Shown: in pieces, positions 30,095 to 39,418 of the stretch
How positions within the stretch are numbered: position 1 is the stretch's first letter
How the letters are laid out: every line of letters starts with the position of its first letter
NCBI GenBank assembly: GCA_031550205.1
Contig: JAVBOV010000028.1
Span: 1-57,005, forward strand
Direction: 5' to 3'
DNA: 57,005 bases
Source of the DNA: JAVBOV01 sp031550205
GTDB taxonomy: Bacteria > Pseudomonadota > Alphaproteobacteria > RF32 > CAG-239
Notes under the pieces: generated by a model
The model's database searches: none
Told to the model about the DNA's origin: nothing
The model's input: the letters and a program-made list of their open reading frames with translations, nothing else
Position numbers and translations under genes: made by a program

Positions 30095-31885
30095 CTACTT
30101 CGGCTCAACAGCTTCGTCTTTCTTATACGCCTCACGCTTAACATAATGCGTATGCAAAAGCTCGTGTGCCTTGTGCGAAGACGGTTTTTCCAAAAATTCA
30201 TCATAAAGCTTCTTAATCGATTCGTTATGGTGAGAGAAATGGTTCTTCATTCCCTTATCCTCATCCAGCAAACCTTTGGCGCGCTTTAAGCGAATATCGT
30301 TGGTAATGCCGCGAGGTTTCTGCTGATCAGGAAGCAAGGCTCTCGGCTGTCCGCCGCCGGAAATACATCCGCCGCGGCAAGCCATAACCTCAACAAAGTG
30401 ATACGGAGTTTCAAGGCCTGCCTTCTTGGCCTCGCGAACCTTTTGCAAAACCTTTTCCACATTTCCGGTTCCATGCGCCACCGCAATACGAACCTTGTTT
30501 CCGGCAACGTCAATTTCAGCTTCCTTAACGCCTTCCAAGCCTTCAATCTGCTTAAAATTAACCGTTTCCAGCTCTTTGCCGGTAATGTAAAAATAGGCCG
30601 TGCGCAAAGCCGCCGTCATAACCCCGCCGGTTGTGCCGAAGATTGTGCCAGCGCCGGAATATTCACCCAGCGGATTATCTGCCTGCTCATCTTTTAAAGC
30701 CCTGAAATTAATGCCCGACTGCTTAATCATTCTTGAAAGCTCTCTGGTGGTCAAAGACACGTCCACATCTTGGAACCCTGAAGATCTCATGTCTTCGCTG
30801 CGCCTGATTTCCCACTTTTTGGCTGTGCAGGGCATAATTGAAATCACCCTGACCTTAGCTGGGTCAAGCCCCATTTTCTGGGCATAATAAGTCTTGGCCA
30901 TAGAGCCCACCATCGATTGCGGAGACTTACAGCTTGAGAAATGAGAAATCATGTCATGATGATACTTTTCCATCAAATCCACCCAAGACGGGCAGCAAGA
31001 TGTAATCAAAGGCAGGCTGTCCGGCTGCTTGGTAAACCTGTTCACAAACTCGGTTGCTTCTTCAATAATGGTCAAATCTGCACCAAAGTTGGTGTCAAAT
31101 ACCTTGGAAAAGCCCAAGCGGCGCAAAGCGGCATAAAGCTTGCCGGTCAAATTTGTGCCGATTTCATAGCCGAAATCTTCGCCGATTGCCACTCTAACCG
31201 CCGGAGCAATCTGCACAATAGTGTGCAAATCTTTGTCATTAAGCATATCCCAAACCTTTTGGGTCTCGTCATACTCAACAATTGCACCGGTCGGACAGTG
31301 TGCCGAACATTGACCGCACTTAATGCACGGACTCTCGTTTAGTGGAATTCCGCCGGCAGCCGTAATTTTGGTTGCCAATCCGCGGTGCAAAAAGCCCAAA
31401 GCCCAAACGTTTTGCTGATGCTGACAAACTTCCACGCAGCGTCCGCAGGTAATGCATTTTGAAGCATCCAAAACAATCGATTTTGTAGAATCATCAATCG
31501 GGTGCATCTTAGTTAGGTTGGGAAGTCTGGCCTCTCTAATCCCAAAGTCCTGCGTAATATCTTGCAACTCGCAGGTTCCTGAGCGAATGCAGGTCAGACA
31601 GGAGTTCGGATGGTTGCTCAAAATCAGCTCCAAAACCGTTCTTCTCACGCTCACCAGTTCCGGGTCAGAGGTAATAATGTTCATACCTTCTTCCGCCGGC
31701 GTGCAGCAAGAGCGCAAAATTCTGCCGTTAACCTTAACAATGCACAATCCGCAGCCTGCTGACGGGTCAACATCCGGGTGCTTGCACAAAGTAGGAATAT
31801 CAATCTGAATGTTTCTGGCTGCTTCTAAAATTGTCGTACCCTGAGGAACTTCAACATCAAAATTATCAATCTTTAATTTCACCAT
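30095..31885 (-). CDS. hydA: NAD-linked [FeFe] hydrogenase catalytic subunit (HydA/HndD type)
   Basis: A 596-residue catalytic subunit. A plant-type [2Fe-2S] domain (Cys34, 45, 48 and 60 or 61) comes first. Next is a His-ligated [4Fe-4S] site (NHPNSCLTCIRSGTC, about 93-107), then two [4Fe-4S] ferredoxin motifs (CITCGRCVEVC, CIKCGQCSAHC). The H-cluster domain has all three signatures: TSCCPSW, MPCTAKKWE and ACRGGCISGGGQP. With NuoF- and NuoE-like partners it should form a soluble NADH-linked hydrogenase, possibly electron-bifurcating with ferredoxin. It is the last gene of the operon, 11 nt after the NuoF-like gene. Maturases HydE, HydF and HydG are not in the window. Confidence 0.95.
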   Translation of the reverse strand: MVKLKIDNFDVEVPQGTTILEAARNIQIDIPTLCKHPDVDPSAGCGLCIVKVNGRILRSCCTPAEEGMNIITSDPELVSVRRTVLELILSNHPNSCLTCIRSGTCELQDITQDFGIREARLPNLTKMHPIDDSTKSIVLDASKCITCGRCVEVCQHQQNVWALGFLHRGLATKITAAGGIPLNESPCIKCGQCSAHCPTGAIVEYDETQKVWDMLNDKDLHTIVQIAPAVRVAIGEDFGYEIGTNLTGKLYAALRRLGFSKVFDTNFGADLTIIEEATEFVNRFTKQPDSLPLITSCCPSWVDLMEKYHHDMISHFSSCKSPQSMVGSMAKTYYAQKMGLDPAKVRVISIMPCTAKKWEIRRSEDMRSSGFQDVDVSLTTRELSRMIKQSGINFRALKDEQADNPLGEYSGAGTIFGTTGGVMTAALRTAYFYITGKELETVNFKQIEGLEGVKEAEIDVAGNKVRIAVAHGTGNVEKVLQKVREAKKAGLETPYHFVEVMACRGGCISGGGQPRALLPDQQKPRGITNDIRLKRAKGLLDEDKGMKNHFSHHNESIKKLYDEFLEKPSSHKAHELLHTHYVKREAYKKDEAVEPK

Positions 31886-31896
31886 TTTCGTTTCCC

Positions 31897-33570
31897 CTAT
31901 TTCTTCTTCTCTTTTTTAATCTTATCCATATATTCTTTTTCAAAGAAATGCAGTGTTGAAAGCACCGGGTTGGGCGCTGTCTGACCCAATCCGCACAAAG
32001 ATGCCTTTTGCATTGCATGTGCAACGCCTTTCATTTCTTCAATATCTTCCATTGTAGCGCGGCCGGCAATAATCTTTTCCAGCAAAAGCACCAGCTGCTT
32101 GCCGCCCACACGGCACGGAGCGCACTTGCCGCAAGATTCATCAACTGTAAAGTCCAGATAAAACTTGGCAATATCCACCATGTTGGAAGTATCATCCATC
32201 ACAATCATGCCGCCCGAGCCCATAATCGAACCCACTTTTTTAAGTTCTTCATAACAAACCGGCAAATCCATCTGTGAAACCGGAATCACGCCGCCGGAAG
32301 GCCCGCCGGTCTGCACCGCTTTTAGTTTTTTGCCGTGCGGCACACCGCCGCCGATTTCATTAACAATTTCATTTAAAGTCGTACCCATCGGCACCTCAAT
32401 CAGGCCGATATGCTCAACCTGGCCTGAAAGCGCAAACACTTTGGTTCCCTTGGAAGTGGCCGTGCCAAAAGAACTGAACCAGTCTGCTCCTTTCAAGATA
32501 ATGGTCGGAATATTGGCCAAGGTCTCAACGTTGTTAACGCAAGAGGGCTTGCCCCACAAACCATGGTCTGTCGGATACGGCGGACGTGGACGCGGAGTAC
32601 CGCGGTTGCCTTCAATCGAGCGAATAAGCGCGGTTTCTTCGCCGCATACAAACGCGCCGGCACCAAGCCTCACTTCAATATTAAAAGAAAAATCCGTTCC
32701 CAGAATATTTTTGCCCAAAAGCTTATATTTGCGGGCATCTTTAATCGCCTTTTCCAAGCGCTCCACCGCCAAAGGATATTCGGCGCGCACATAAAACCAG
32801 CCTTCGGTCGCCCCAATGGCATAAGCGCCAATCATCATGCCCTCAATAACCTCGTGCGGGTTTCCTTCCAAAATTGAGCGGTCCATATACGCACCCGGGT
32901 CGCCTTCGTCACCGTTGCAGATAATAAACTTTTCATCCACGGTTGGAACTTTGGCCGCAAATTCCCACTTCATGCCGGTCGAAAAACCGCCGCCGCCGCG
33001 TCCGCGCAGACCGGATTTCTTAATTTCCGCCACCACATCGGCCGGCTTCATGGTTTTCAAAACCTTCTCCAAGCCCAAATATCCGCCGTGAGAAATATAT
33101 TCGGCAATATCTTCCGGGTCCAAGTGTCCGGCGTCTTTCAAAACCACTTTTTCCTGCTTGGTGAAAAAAGGCAAATCCAAAGAAAGAACGCACTCTTCCA
33201 AAACCTTCGGCAGGGTCATCTGCTTTCCGGACTCCAGCTTTAAAGCCGGCACCACATGCTCATCAATAATTGTTTTCATTGTTGGCGCATCAACCAGTTT
33301 ATACAGCACGTCTTTCTGACCCTTAACCTCAACCCTGATCAACGGCCCCTGAGCGCAAAGCCCCATGCATCCGGTTGGCACAATCCTGACCTTTTCTTCA
33401 ATTCCGTGCACTTTAAAAGCTTCTTTCATGGCCGCAATCAAATCATCGCTGCCAGAAGATTTGCAGCCGGTGGAATGGCAGCAATAAATGTTGCATAAAA
33501 ACTTGTCTAAAAGCTGTTTTTTTTCTTCTGCAACAAAGTGAATGTCGTATTTATTATCAACTTCTGCCAT
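31897..33570 (-). CDS. hydB: NuoF-like flavoprotein subunit of the hydrogenase (HydB/HndC)
   Basis: A 557-residue NADH-binding subunit. A thioredoxin-like [2Fe-2S] domain (CCHSTGCKSSG and CMGLCAQGP, first ~110 residues) precedes the FMN/NAD fold (GRGGGGFSTGMKW, GAFVCGEETALI, EGNRGTPRPRPPYP). The [4Fe-4S] site ESCGKCAPCRVGG lies near residue 480. The C-terminal two-cluster ferredoxin domain of Thermotoga-type HydB is missing: the chain ends in a Lys-rich tail. This may bear on whether the complex bifurcates. ATG 33570 has GGAG upstream; a longer frame reaches into the NuoE-like gene. Confidence 0.93.
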   Translation of the reverse strand: MAEVDNKYDIHFVAEEKKQLLDKFLCNIYCCHSTGCKSSGSDDLIAAMKEAFKVHGIEEKVRIVPTGCMGLCAQGPLIRVEVKGQKDVLYKLVDAPTMKTIIDEHVVPALKLESGKQMTLPKVLEECVLSLDLPFFTKQEKVVLKDAGHLDPEDIAEYISHGGYLGLEKVLKTMKPADVVAEIKKSGLRGRGGGGFSTGMKWEFAAKVPTVDEKFIICNGDEGDPGAYMDRSILEGNPHEVIEGMMIGAYAIGATEGWFYVRAEYPLAVERLEKAIKDARKYKLLGKNILGTDFSFNIEVRLGAGAFVCGEETALIRSIEGNRGTPRPRPPYPTDHGLWGKPSCVNNVETLANIPTIILKGADWFSSFGTATSKGTKVFALSGQVEHIGLIEVPMGTTLNEIVNEIGGGVPHGKKLKAVQTGGPSGGVIPVSQMDLPVCYEELKKVGSIMGSGGMIVMDDTSNMVDIAKFYLDFTVDESCGKCAPCRVGGKQLVLLLEKIIAGRATMEDIEEMKGVAHAMQKASLCGLGQTAPNPVLSTLHFFEKEYMDKIKKEKKK

Positions 33571-33574
33571 TTTC

Positions 33575-34057
33575 TTACTCCTTACCGCCGGCTTGGTTAT
33601 TCTGCTTCCACTCGTCAACAATCGGCTTAACGCCCTCAACGGTCATGCGGCCATAGGTTTTGCCGTTAACCACCACCACCGGAGCCAAACCGCAGCAGCC
33701 GACGCAGCGCACGCATTGCAGGTGAAACTCCTTATCCGGAGTGCTCTCGCCTTCCTTAATGTTAAGCAGTTTTTTAAACTCTTCCAAAACCTTGTCGTTG
33801 CCCTTAAGGTAGCAGGCCGTTCCGGTGCAAACCGAAACCACGGCCTTACCCGGAGCCTCAAGTTTGAAGAAGTTATAAAACGTAAGCACTTCATAAATTC
33901 TGGCCATGGGCACACCCATTCCGTAAGCCAGTTCCAAAGCGCTGTCCCAAGGAACATATCCGTTGGTTTCCTGAATTTCATGAAGAGCCATAATCAAAGA
34001 GCCTCTTTTGGCCTTCCACTTAATTGCGGCCTTTTGGGCTGCAGAAATTTCCGCCAT
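33575..34057 (-). CDS. hydC: NuoE-like thioredoxin-fold [2Fe-2S] subunit (HydC/HndA)
   Basis: A 160-residue NuoE-family subunit that passes electrons between flavin and the hydrogenase subunit. The cluster ligands are in SVCTGTACYLKG (about 85-96) and VRCVGCCGLAPVV (about 124-136). The N-terminal helical region with GYVPWDSALELAYGMGVP is typical. ATG 34057 is preferred over an upstream GTG because AAAGGTGG is placed 5-8 nt before it. It is the first gene of the hydrogenase operon. Confidence 0.94.
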   Translation of the reverse strand: MAEISAAQKAAIKWKAKRGSLIMALHEIQETNGYVPWDSALELAYGMGVPMARIYEVLTFYNFFKLEAPGKAVVSVCTGTACYLKGNDKVLEEFKKLLNIKEGESTPDKEFHLQCVRCVGCCGLAPVVVVNGKTYGRMTVEGVKPIVDEWKQNNQAGGKE

Positions 34058-34102
34058 TTTTACCACCTTTTCTTATAAAAAATCCAAATTTGAATTAGAC
34101 TT

Positions 34103-34131
34103 ACCATATTATGTAAAATCTTCTTATTCAA
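34103..34131 (-). promoter_or_regulatory. Hydrogenase operon promoter
   Basis: On the minus strand TTGAAT (34131-34126), a 17-bp spacer and TATGGT (34108-34103), about 45 nt upstream of the first ATG. Confidence 0.55.
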
Positions 34132-34192
34132 GCATAAATTGCTCTCTTCCATAATAAACTTGTGTTTCAAAAAGTTTCACTCTAAAATTTGT

Positions 34193-34221
34193 TTGTTTTC
34201 TAAAAAATATTTGATTATACT
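34193..34221 (+). promoter_or_regulatory. lptF promoter, probable leaderless mRNA
   Basis: TTGTTT (34193-34198), 17-bp spacer and TATACT (34216-34221), ending 8 nt before ATG 34230. No Shine-Dalgarno. Confidence 0.55.
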
Positions 34222-34229
34222 CGTCCCTG

Positions 34230-35351
34230 ATGAAAAAATTAAACTTATACATTTCAAAGCAGCTTCTTGTCGGTTTTTTACTGGTTGCTTTCTCGCTGCT
34301 TTCCATTTTATGGCTGACTCAGTCTTTGCGCTTTGTTGAACTAATCACCAGCAAAGGCCTGCCGGTCAGCATTTTTGTTGAAATGACCTCTCTCTTAATG
34401 CCCAGGCTTTTTGTGCTTTTGTCACCCATATCAATCTTCATTGCCTGCCTCTTCACCTTCAACCGCCTGCTTTCCGACCGCGAACTGGTGGTCATGAAAT
34501 CCGCCGGCATCAGCCCTTGGCAAAGCTCCAAAGCAGTGTTTCTTGTGGGTGGCATATTAACCGTTTTCAGCATCTACATGAACAACTTCGGCATCCCCGG
34601 AGCCGAGAAATCCTTTAGCGAGCTTGAGTGGAAGGTTAAAAACGACCTTTCCCATCTTCTGTTTCGCGAAGGAGAGTTCACCACCCTGCAGTCCGGCTTA
34701 ACCATTTTCATCACCTCGCAGGAAAAAAACGGCTCGGTTTCCGGCATTTTAATTAATGATGAAAGAGACCCGCAGAAAAAGGTAACCGTTGTTGCCGATA
34801 AGGGCCGCATTGTCTATTCCGAAGACAAGCCGCGCATTCTTCTTATCAAAGGTGCCAGACAAGAAATAAACCTCAAAGACTCTCAGTTTTCTTCTCTTTC
34901 ATTTGACCGTTATTCCGTAGATTTTGCCACGCCCTCCGCCGGCAAAAAGAAAGACGCCGGCGTGCGCAGCCAAAACCTTTTTGAGCTCTTAAGCGCCGGC
35001 AGCAACCCAAACTTAACTCCTCAGGAAGCCAGCCGCTACATGGTTGAGGGGCACAAAAGGCTCCTTAACCCGTTTTACAACATTTTGTTTGCGCTTCTTG
35101 GGTGCGTAGGCTTCTTAATCGGCAGTTTTAACCGCCGCGGCCAGGCCAAAATCATCTTCACCTCCATATTTTTCATGGTCATTATCCAGGCCGGAGACCT
35201 GGCCTACGGCAACATGGCCGTTAAGCGTTTTTATCTGCTGCCTTTACTATATATAAACTTTTTTGTGCCTTTAATTATCTGCTTATGTTTATTAAAGTTT
35301 AACCGCATATCTTTCTTTCCGAAAAGAAAAAAAGAGACAGTTTATGAATAA
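34230..35351 (+). CDS. lptF: LPS export permease LptF
   Basis: A 373-residue YjgP/YjgQ permease, part of the LptBFG transporter that extracts lipopolysaccharide from the inner membrane. Three membrane helices lie in the N-terminal ~110 residues, a periplasmic beta-jellyroll region in the middle (~130-270), and three more helices at the C-terminus (~285-360). The N-terminal LLSILWLTQSLRFVELI pattern resembles LptF more than LptG. lptG, normally next, is absent from the cluster. It overlaps lptD by 8 nt. Confidence 0.9.
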   Translation: MKKLNLYISKQLLVGFLLVAFSLLSILWLTQSLRFVELITSKGLPVSIFVEMTSLLMPRLFVLLSPISIFIACLFTFNRLLSDRELVVMKSAGISPWQSSKAVFLVGGILTVFSIYMNNFGIPGAEKSFSELEWKVKNDLSHLLFREGEFTTLQSGLTIFITSQEKNGSVSGILINDERDPQKKVTVVADKGRIVYSEDKPRILLIKGARQEINLKDSQFSSLSFDRYSVDFATPSAGKKKDAGVRSQNLFELLSAGSNPNLTPQEASRYMVEGHKRLLNPFYNILFALLGCVGFLIGSFNRRGQAKIIFTSIFFMVIIQAGDLAYGNMAVKRFYLLPLLYINFFVPLIICLCLLKFNRISFFPKRKKETVYE

Positions 35352-37560
35352 AAAAGTTTATCTTTTTGCGCTTCTGGGCAGCACTTGCATCCACTCGCAG
35401 GCTTTTTGCGCGTCTTTTTCACCTGGCACTCCTCACAGTGCCATTGAGCCTTCTTATAACTTAACCAATGTCGCAGATATTACCTCCCCGAAAAACTTTG
35501 AAAAAGAAACCCCTGAAATTTATTTCAGCGCCGATGAAATGGAAAACAACCAAGAACTCCAAATCATCACTGCCTCCGGCGACGTAAACATCATCCGCAA
35601 TACTGTAAGCCTCAAGGCCGACAAGGTCATTTATAACCAAAAAGAAGACATTATCACCGCTGTCGGCAACGTGATTATCATTGAAAAAAACGGCAGTATG
35701 GTTTTTTCCGATTATGTGGAACTAAGCGATAAAATGTCTCAGGGTGAAATGCAAAATATTAAGGTTATTTTAAAAGACCAAAGCCGCATCGCTGCCCGCA
35801 AAATTAAAAAGTTTAAAAATGATGATAAGGAAATGTACAACGCGGTTTATTCCGCCTGCGACATCTGCAAAGGAGAAGAGCCTCTCTGGCAGATAAAAGC
35901 AGACAAAATCACCCACGATGCCGCCAAACAGGACATAGACTACAATAATGTGACCTTGGAGGCTAAAGGCGTTCCGGTTTTTTACACCCCTTTTCTTTCT
36001 CACCCTGACCCCAGCGTAAAAAGGCGTTCCGGCTTTTTAGCCCCGACCTTGGGCTCTAATTCTTATTTGGGTGCAACTTTGCAGCCCAGGTACTTCATTG
36101 ACATCTCCAAACATGAAGACTTCACTTTTTCTCCAATCTTAAGCTCCGATAAAGGCGTTGTTTTAGACGGCACCTACCGCAAAAACTTTTATAGCGGCAA
36201 TCTTGAGGCTCAGGGAAGTTTTTTAAGAGATGATGACAAATCCAAAGACCGCGGGCACTTGTTTGCAAACGGGCGTTATGAATTAAATGACTACTGGGTT
36301 GCCTCAACCAATGTCAACTATGCATCTGACGGCGCCTATCTCAAAGACCTCTCTCTTGATAAAAAAGATGATGCCTGGCTGACCTCTTCCGCCAAACTTG
36401 AAGGCTTTGACTACCGCAACTACGCCGCCGTTGAAGGATATTACTACAAACTCATCAGTACCGACCTGCCTGAGCTTGATAAACCCCACGTTTTCCCGAT
36501 AATGAGTTATGAAAACATCTCCGACCCGCAAAGTTACGGCGCTTATACCAAAACCAACTTAGAGTTTGCCTCTGTCAACCGCGAAGAAGAAACCTCTTCC
36601 CAAAGAGCCACCATGATAAATTCATGGATTCTGCCATATACCAGCCCCTTTGGCGAAAAATACCGCCTGCAGGCCTCCTTAAAATCCGACGCCTATTACG
36701 TTGACAACTACCTAAACCCCGATAATGAAACCTACGACGGCACCGTCGGCCGCATGTTTCCGCAGTTAGGTCTGGAATGGAAGCTTCCTTTTGTCAGGGC
36801 AACGGAAAGTTCCCGCCAAATCTTAGAACCGACAATTGTTGCGGTAGCGGCTCCTAGCGGCGGCAACAAAATCAACAAAATTCCCAATGACGACAGTCTT
36901 TACAAAGAACTCGACGACACCAATATCCTAGACCTTGACCGTTATTCCGGTTATGACCGCAACGATTCCGGCAGCCGCGTCAGCTATGGCTTAAACTGGA
37001 GCACCTACGGCGATAAAACCGGCCGCACCTCTGCCTTCATTGCTCAAAGCTATAATGTGGATTCCGACGAAAACTTTCCTTATGGAAACAGTGAAAAGAG
37101 CTCCAATTTCAGCGATTATGTCGGAAGAGTTTATGCCGCTCCCAATGAATATCTGGATTTAAACTATCGTTTCCGCATGGATAAAGACAACTATGAGTTG
37201 AAATATTCTGAACTTTCAGCCAATGCCGGCCCGCCGATCTTAAACGCATATGTCGGATATATTTATTTGCAAGAAGACGAAAATTCTGTTATTCAGGGAT
37301 ATGACGAACGAAAAGAACTGTTCACGTCCATTCGTTCCGCCTTAAGCCGCGATTGGTCGATTTTGGTTTACAACCGCCAAGACCTTACCAAAGACGGCGG
37401 CTCTCTGGAATATGGCAGCTCTTTAATTTATGAAGACGAGTGTTTAAAACTTATAACCAACATGAGAAGAAACAACTCTAGCGACCCTGATTTTGAAGGC
37501 GATTTTGAAGTTAGCGTTACCTTCTTGTTAAAAACTTTGGGAGGCTTCGGCTCAAAATGA
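35344..37560 (+). CDS. lptD: LPS-assembly outer membrane protein LptD
   Basis: A 738-residue LptD/Imp. A signal peptide (about 1-24) is followed by an OstA/LptA-like jellyroll (about 55-160, IYFSADEMENNQELQIITASG) that takes LPS from the bridge. The C-terminal beta-barrel shows alternating aromatic strands (for example YRLQASLKSDAYYVDNY). The cysteines CDICKGE (about 178) and a late Cys near the C-terminus could form the disulfides LptD needs. It overlaps lptF by 8 nt and surA by 4 nt. Confidence 0.93.
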   Translation: MNKKVYLFALLGSTCIHSQAFCASFSPGTPHSAIEPSYNLTNVADITSPKNFEKETPEIYFSADEMENNQELQIITASGDVNIIRNTVSLKADKVIYNQKEDIITAVGNVIIIEKNGSMVFSDYVELSDKMSQGEMQNIKVILKDQSRIAARKIKKFKNDDKEMYNAVYSACDICKGEEPLWQIKADKITHDAAKQDIDYNNVTLEAKGVPVFYTPFLSHPDPSVKRRSGFLAPTLGSNSYLGATLQPRYFIDISKHEDFTFSPILSSDKGVVLDGTYRKNFYSGNLEAQGSFLRDDDKSKDRGHLFANGRYELNDYWVASTNVNYASDGAYLKDLSLDKKDDAWLTSSAKLEGFDYRNYAAVEGYYYKLISTDLPELDKPHVFPIMSYENISDPQSYGAYTKTNLEFASVNREEETSSQRATMINSWILPYTSPFGEKYRLQASLKSDAYYVDNYLNPDNETYDGTVGRMFPQLGLEWKLPFVRATESSRQILEPTIVAVAAPSGGNKINKIPNDDSLYKELDDTNILDLDRYSGYDRNDSGSRVSYGLNWSTYGDKTGRTSAFIAQSYNVDSDENFPYGNSEKSSNFSDYVGRVYAAPNEYLDLNYRFRMDKDNYELKYSELSANAGPPILNAYVGYIYLQEDENSVIQGYDERKELFTSIRSALSRDWSILVYNRQDLTKDGGSLEYGSSLIYEDECLKLITNMRRNNSSDPDFEGDFEVSVTFLLKTLGGFGSK

Positions 37561-38540
37561 AAAAACTTTCCTTATTTTTGCTCAGCCTGGTTTTTGCCGG
37601 CAATTCCTTCGCTCAAAGCGTTGATATTCCTGAACAAAAACCCGACATCAGCTTTAAAAACTCTTCTTCTGCCCAAAGCCGCAGCAGCGGAGATTTCAAG
37701 ATTATTGCCTTGGTCAATGGTGATTTAATTACCGGTGAAGATATCAAAAACCGCATCAACGCCTTTGTCATGACCACCCAAATTCCCTTAAACGAGCAAA
37801 CCCGTCCTTTAATTTCTCAAAAAGTTTTGCAAAACGCCGTGGATGAAAAATTAAAAATACAAGACGCTGAGAAAAACGGCATAATCATAAGCAATTCTGA
37901 AATTAATGCCGCCGTCGCCTCTTTTGAAAAAAACAACTCCATCCGCCCCGGCGGCATGGAAAGCACCCTTAAAAAAGCCGGTGTTTCTCAAGACGCTTTT
38001 CGTGAACAAATTAAGGCCGATTTAGCCTGGCTTAAGCTTGTCCGCAAAAAAAACAGCTCAAACACTTTAACCCAAAAAGAAATTGAACAGGCGGAAGTTG
38101 AGGCCAAAGAAGATCTCTCCATTCAAAAATATATGGTTTCGGAAATCTTAATTAAGAAAAACAACGCCAAAGACATCGACGCTTTGGTAACCCGTCTGCG
38201 CGAAGACCCGCGTTTTGAACTGTACGCCATGCAGTTTTCGCAAAGCCCCAGCGCCTCAAACGGCGGCAAGCTCGGCTGGGTAAACAAAGGTAAATTGCTG
38301 CCTCAGCTTGAAAAAGCCTTAAGTAAAATGCAGGAAGGAGATGTTTCAAACGCCGTTAACATCAACGGTGATTACCATATCTTAAAGCTCCATAAGGTTT
38401 TTGACCCCGACAAAGACAGGGCTCAGGTGCCAAGTGAAGAAGATATTAAAAAATTTCTGGAAAACCAAAAGCTTGAAGCCTTTTCTGCCGATTATCTGCA
38501 AAAACTCCGCTCACAGGCCTTAATTGAACTCAGAAACTAA
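37557..38540 (+). CDS. surA: SurA-like periplasmic chaperone / peptidyl-prolyl isomerase
   Basis: A 327-residue SurA. It has a signal peptide (cleavage near FAQ, residue 20), a SurA N-terminal chaperone domain (about 45-165) and a single parvulin-type PPIase domain (about 190-295, with SQSPSASNGGKLGWVNKGKL). E. coli SurA has two parvulin domains; one is usual in alphaproteobacteria. It assists outer-membrane proteins, including LptD encoded just upstream. ATGA overlap with lptD and TAATG overlap with rsmA. Confidence 0.92.
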   Translation: MKKLSLFLLSLVFAGNSFAQSVDIPEQKPDISFKNSSSAQSRSSGDFKIIALVNGDLITGEDIKNRINAFVMTTQIPLNEQTRPLISQKVLQNAVDEKLKIQDAEKNGIIISNSEINAAVASFEKNNSIRPGGMESTLKKAGVSQDAFREQIKADLAWLKLVRKKNSSNTLTQKEIEQAEVEAKEDLSIQKYMVSEILIKKNNAKDIDALVTRLREDPRFELYAMQFSQSPSASNGGKLGWVNKGKLLPQLEKALSKMQEGDVSNAVNINGDYHILKLHKVFDPDKDRAQVPSEEDIKKFLENQKLEAFSADYLQKLRSQALIELRN

Positions 38541-39361
38541 TGGAAAACCTAAAAGAAATCATTGCCCGCCACGGCTTAACTGCCAAAAAATCTTTAGGCC
38601 AAAACTTTCTTTTTGACAGCAATATCACTGATAAAATCGTCAGTTTAAGCCTTGAAAAACAAGCCCTTAAAGACCTGTCGCAATCTTTTGTTTTTGAAAT
38701 CGGCTCCGGCCCCACCGGCCTAACCCGCTCCGTTTTAAAGAAAAACCCGCAAAAACTGACTTTGGTTGAAATGGATTCGCGCTGCATCGCCATCGCTGAA
38801 GAGCTGAAACAACAAACCGGCGCCAATATTGAGATTATAAACCAAGACGCCTTAAAAACCGACTTAAGTCAAATGGAAAGAAGCCCGCGTCATATTTTTG
38901 GCAATCTTCCATATAATATTTCCGTTCCGCTGCTCATCGGCTGGCTCAAAAATATTGAAAGTTTTGATAGCTTAACTTTAATGTTTCAAAAAGAAGTGGC
39001 GGAAAGAATTATGGCGCCGACCAAAACCAAAGACTACGGCCGCATTTCCATTCTTTCCCAACTGCTTTGCCAAACCGACAAGCTTTTTGACATCAGCCCA
39101 GAGAGCTTTATCCCCGCCCCCAAAATCTGGTCAACCGTGTTGCTGTTCCGCCCGCTTCATGCCGATATCAGCGCTAAAGACATTGAAAACATTGAAAAAT
39201 TAACTGCCATGGCCTTCGGCCAGCGCCGTAAAATGATTCGCTCCTCCTTAAAAAACATCCCCAACTTAGAAGGCCTTTGCCAAAAAATCGGCATCAAAAC
39301 CGATTCCCGCGCCGAAGAACTAACCCCGGCCCAATTCCTCTCCCTGGCCAAATTAATCTAA
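38540..39361 (+). CDS. rsmA: 16S rRNA dimethyladenosine transferase KsgA/RsmA
   Basis: A 273-residue methyltransferase that dimethylates two adjacent adenines at the 3' end of 16S rRNA. GQNFLFDSNI, the SAM motif VFEIGSGPTGLT (about 55-66) and the catalytic NLPYNIS (about 118-124) are all present. The C-terminus has FGQRRKMIRSSLKN. pdxA, usually between surA and rsmA, is missing, so the rsmA ATG overlaps the surA stop directly. Last gene of the lptF operon. Confidence 0.96.
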   Translation: MENLKEIIARHGLTAKKSLGQNFLFDSNITDKIVSLSLEKQALKDLSQSFVFEIGSGPTGLTRSVLKKNPQKLTLVEMDSRCIAIAEELKQQTGANIEIINQDALKTDLSQMERSPRHIFGNLPYNISVPLLIGWLKNIESFDSLTLMFQKEVAERIMAPTKTKDYGRISILSQLLCQTDKLFDISPESFIPAPKIWSTVLLFRPLHADISAKDIENIEKLTAMAFGQRRKMIRSSLKNIPNLEGLCQKIGIKTDSRAEELTPAQFLSLAKLI

Positions 39362-39368
39362 CATTCAC

Positions 39369-39400
39369 GTCATTGCGAGGCCTTTAGGCCGCGGCAATCT
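39369..39400. repeat. GTCATTGCGAGG-type palindromic repeat
   Basis: GTCATTGCGAGGCC-TTTA-GGCCGCGGCAATC forms an imperfect hairpin just past the rsmA stop. It resembles the units at 54847-54962. Confidence 0.7.
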
Positions 39401-39418
39401 CATTCTTACCATCCATAT

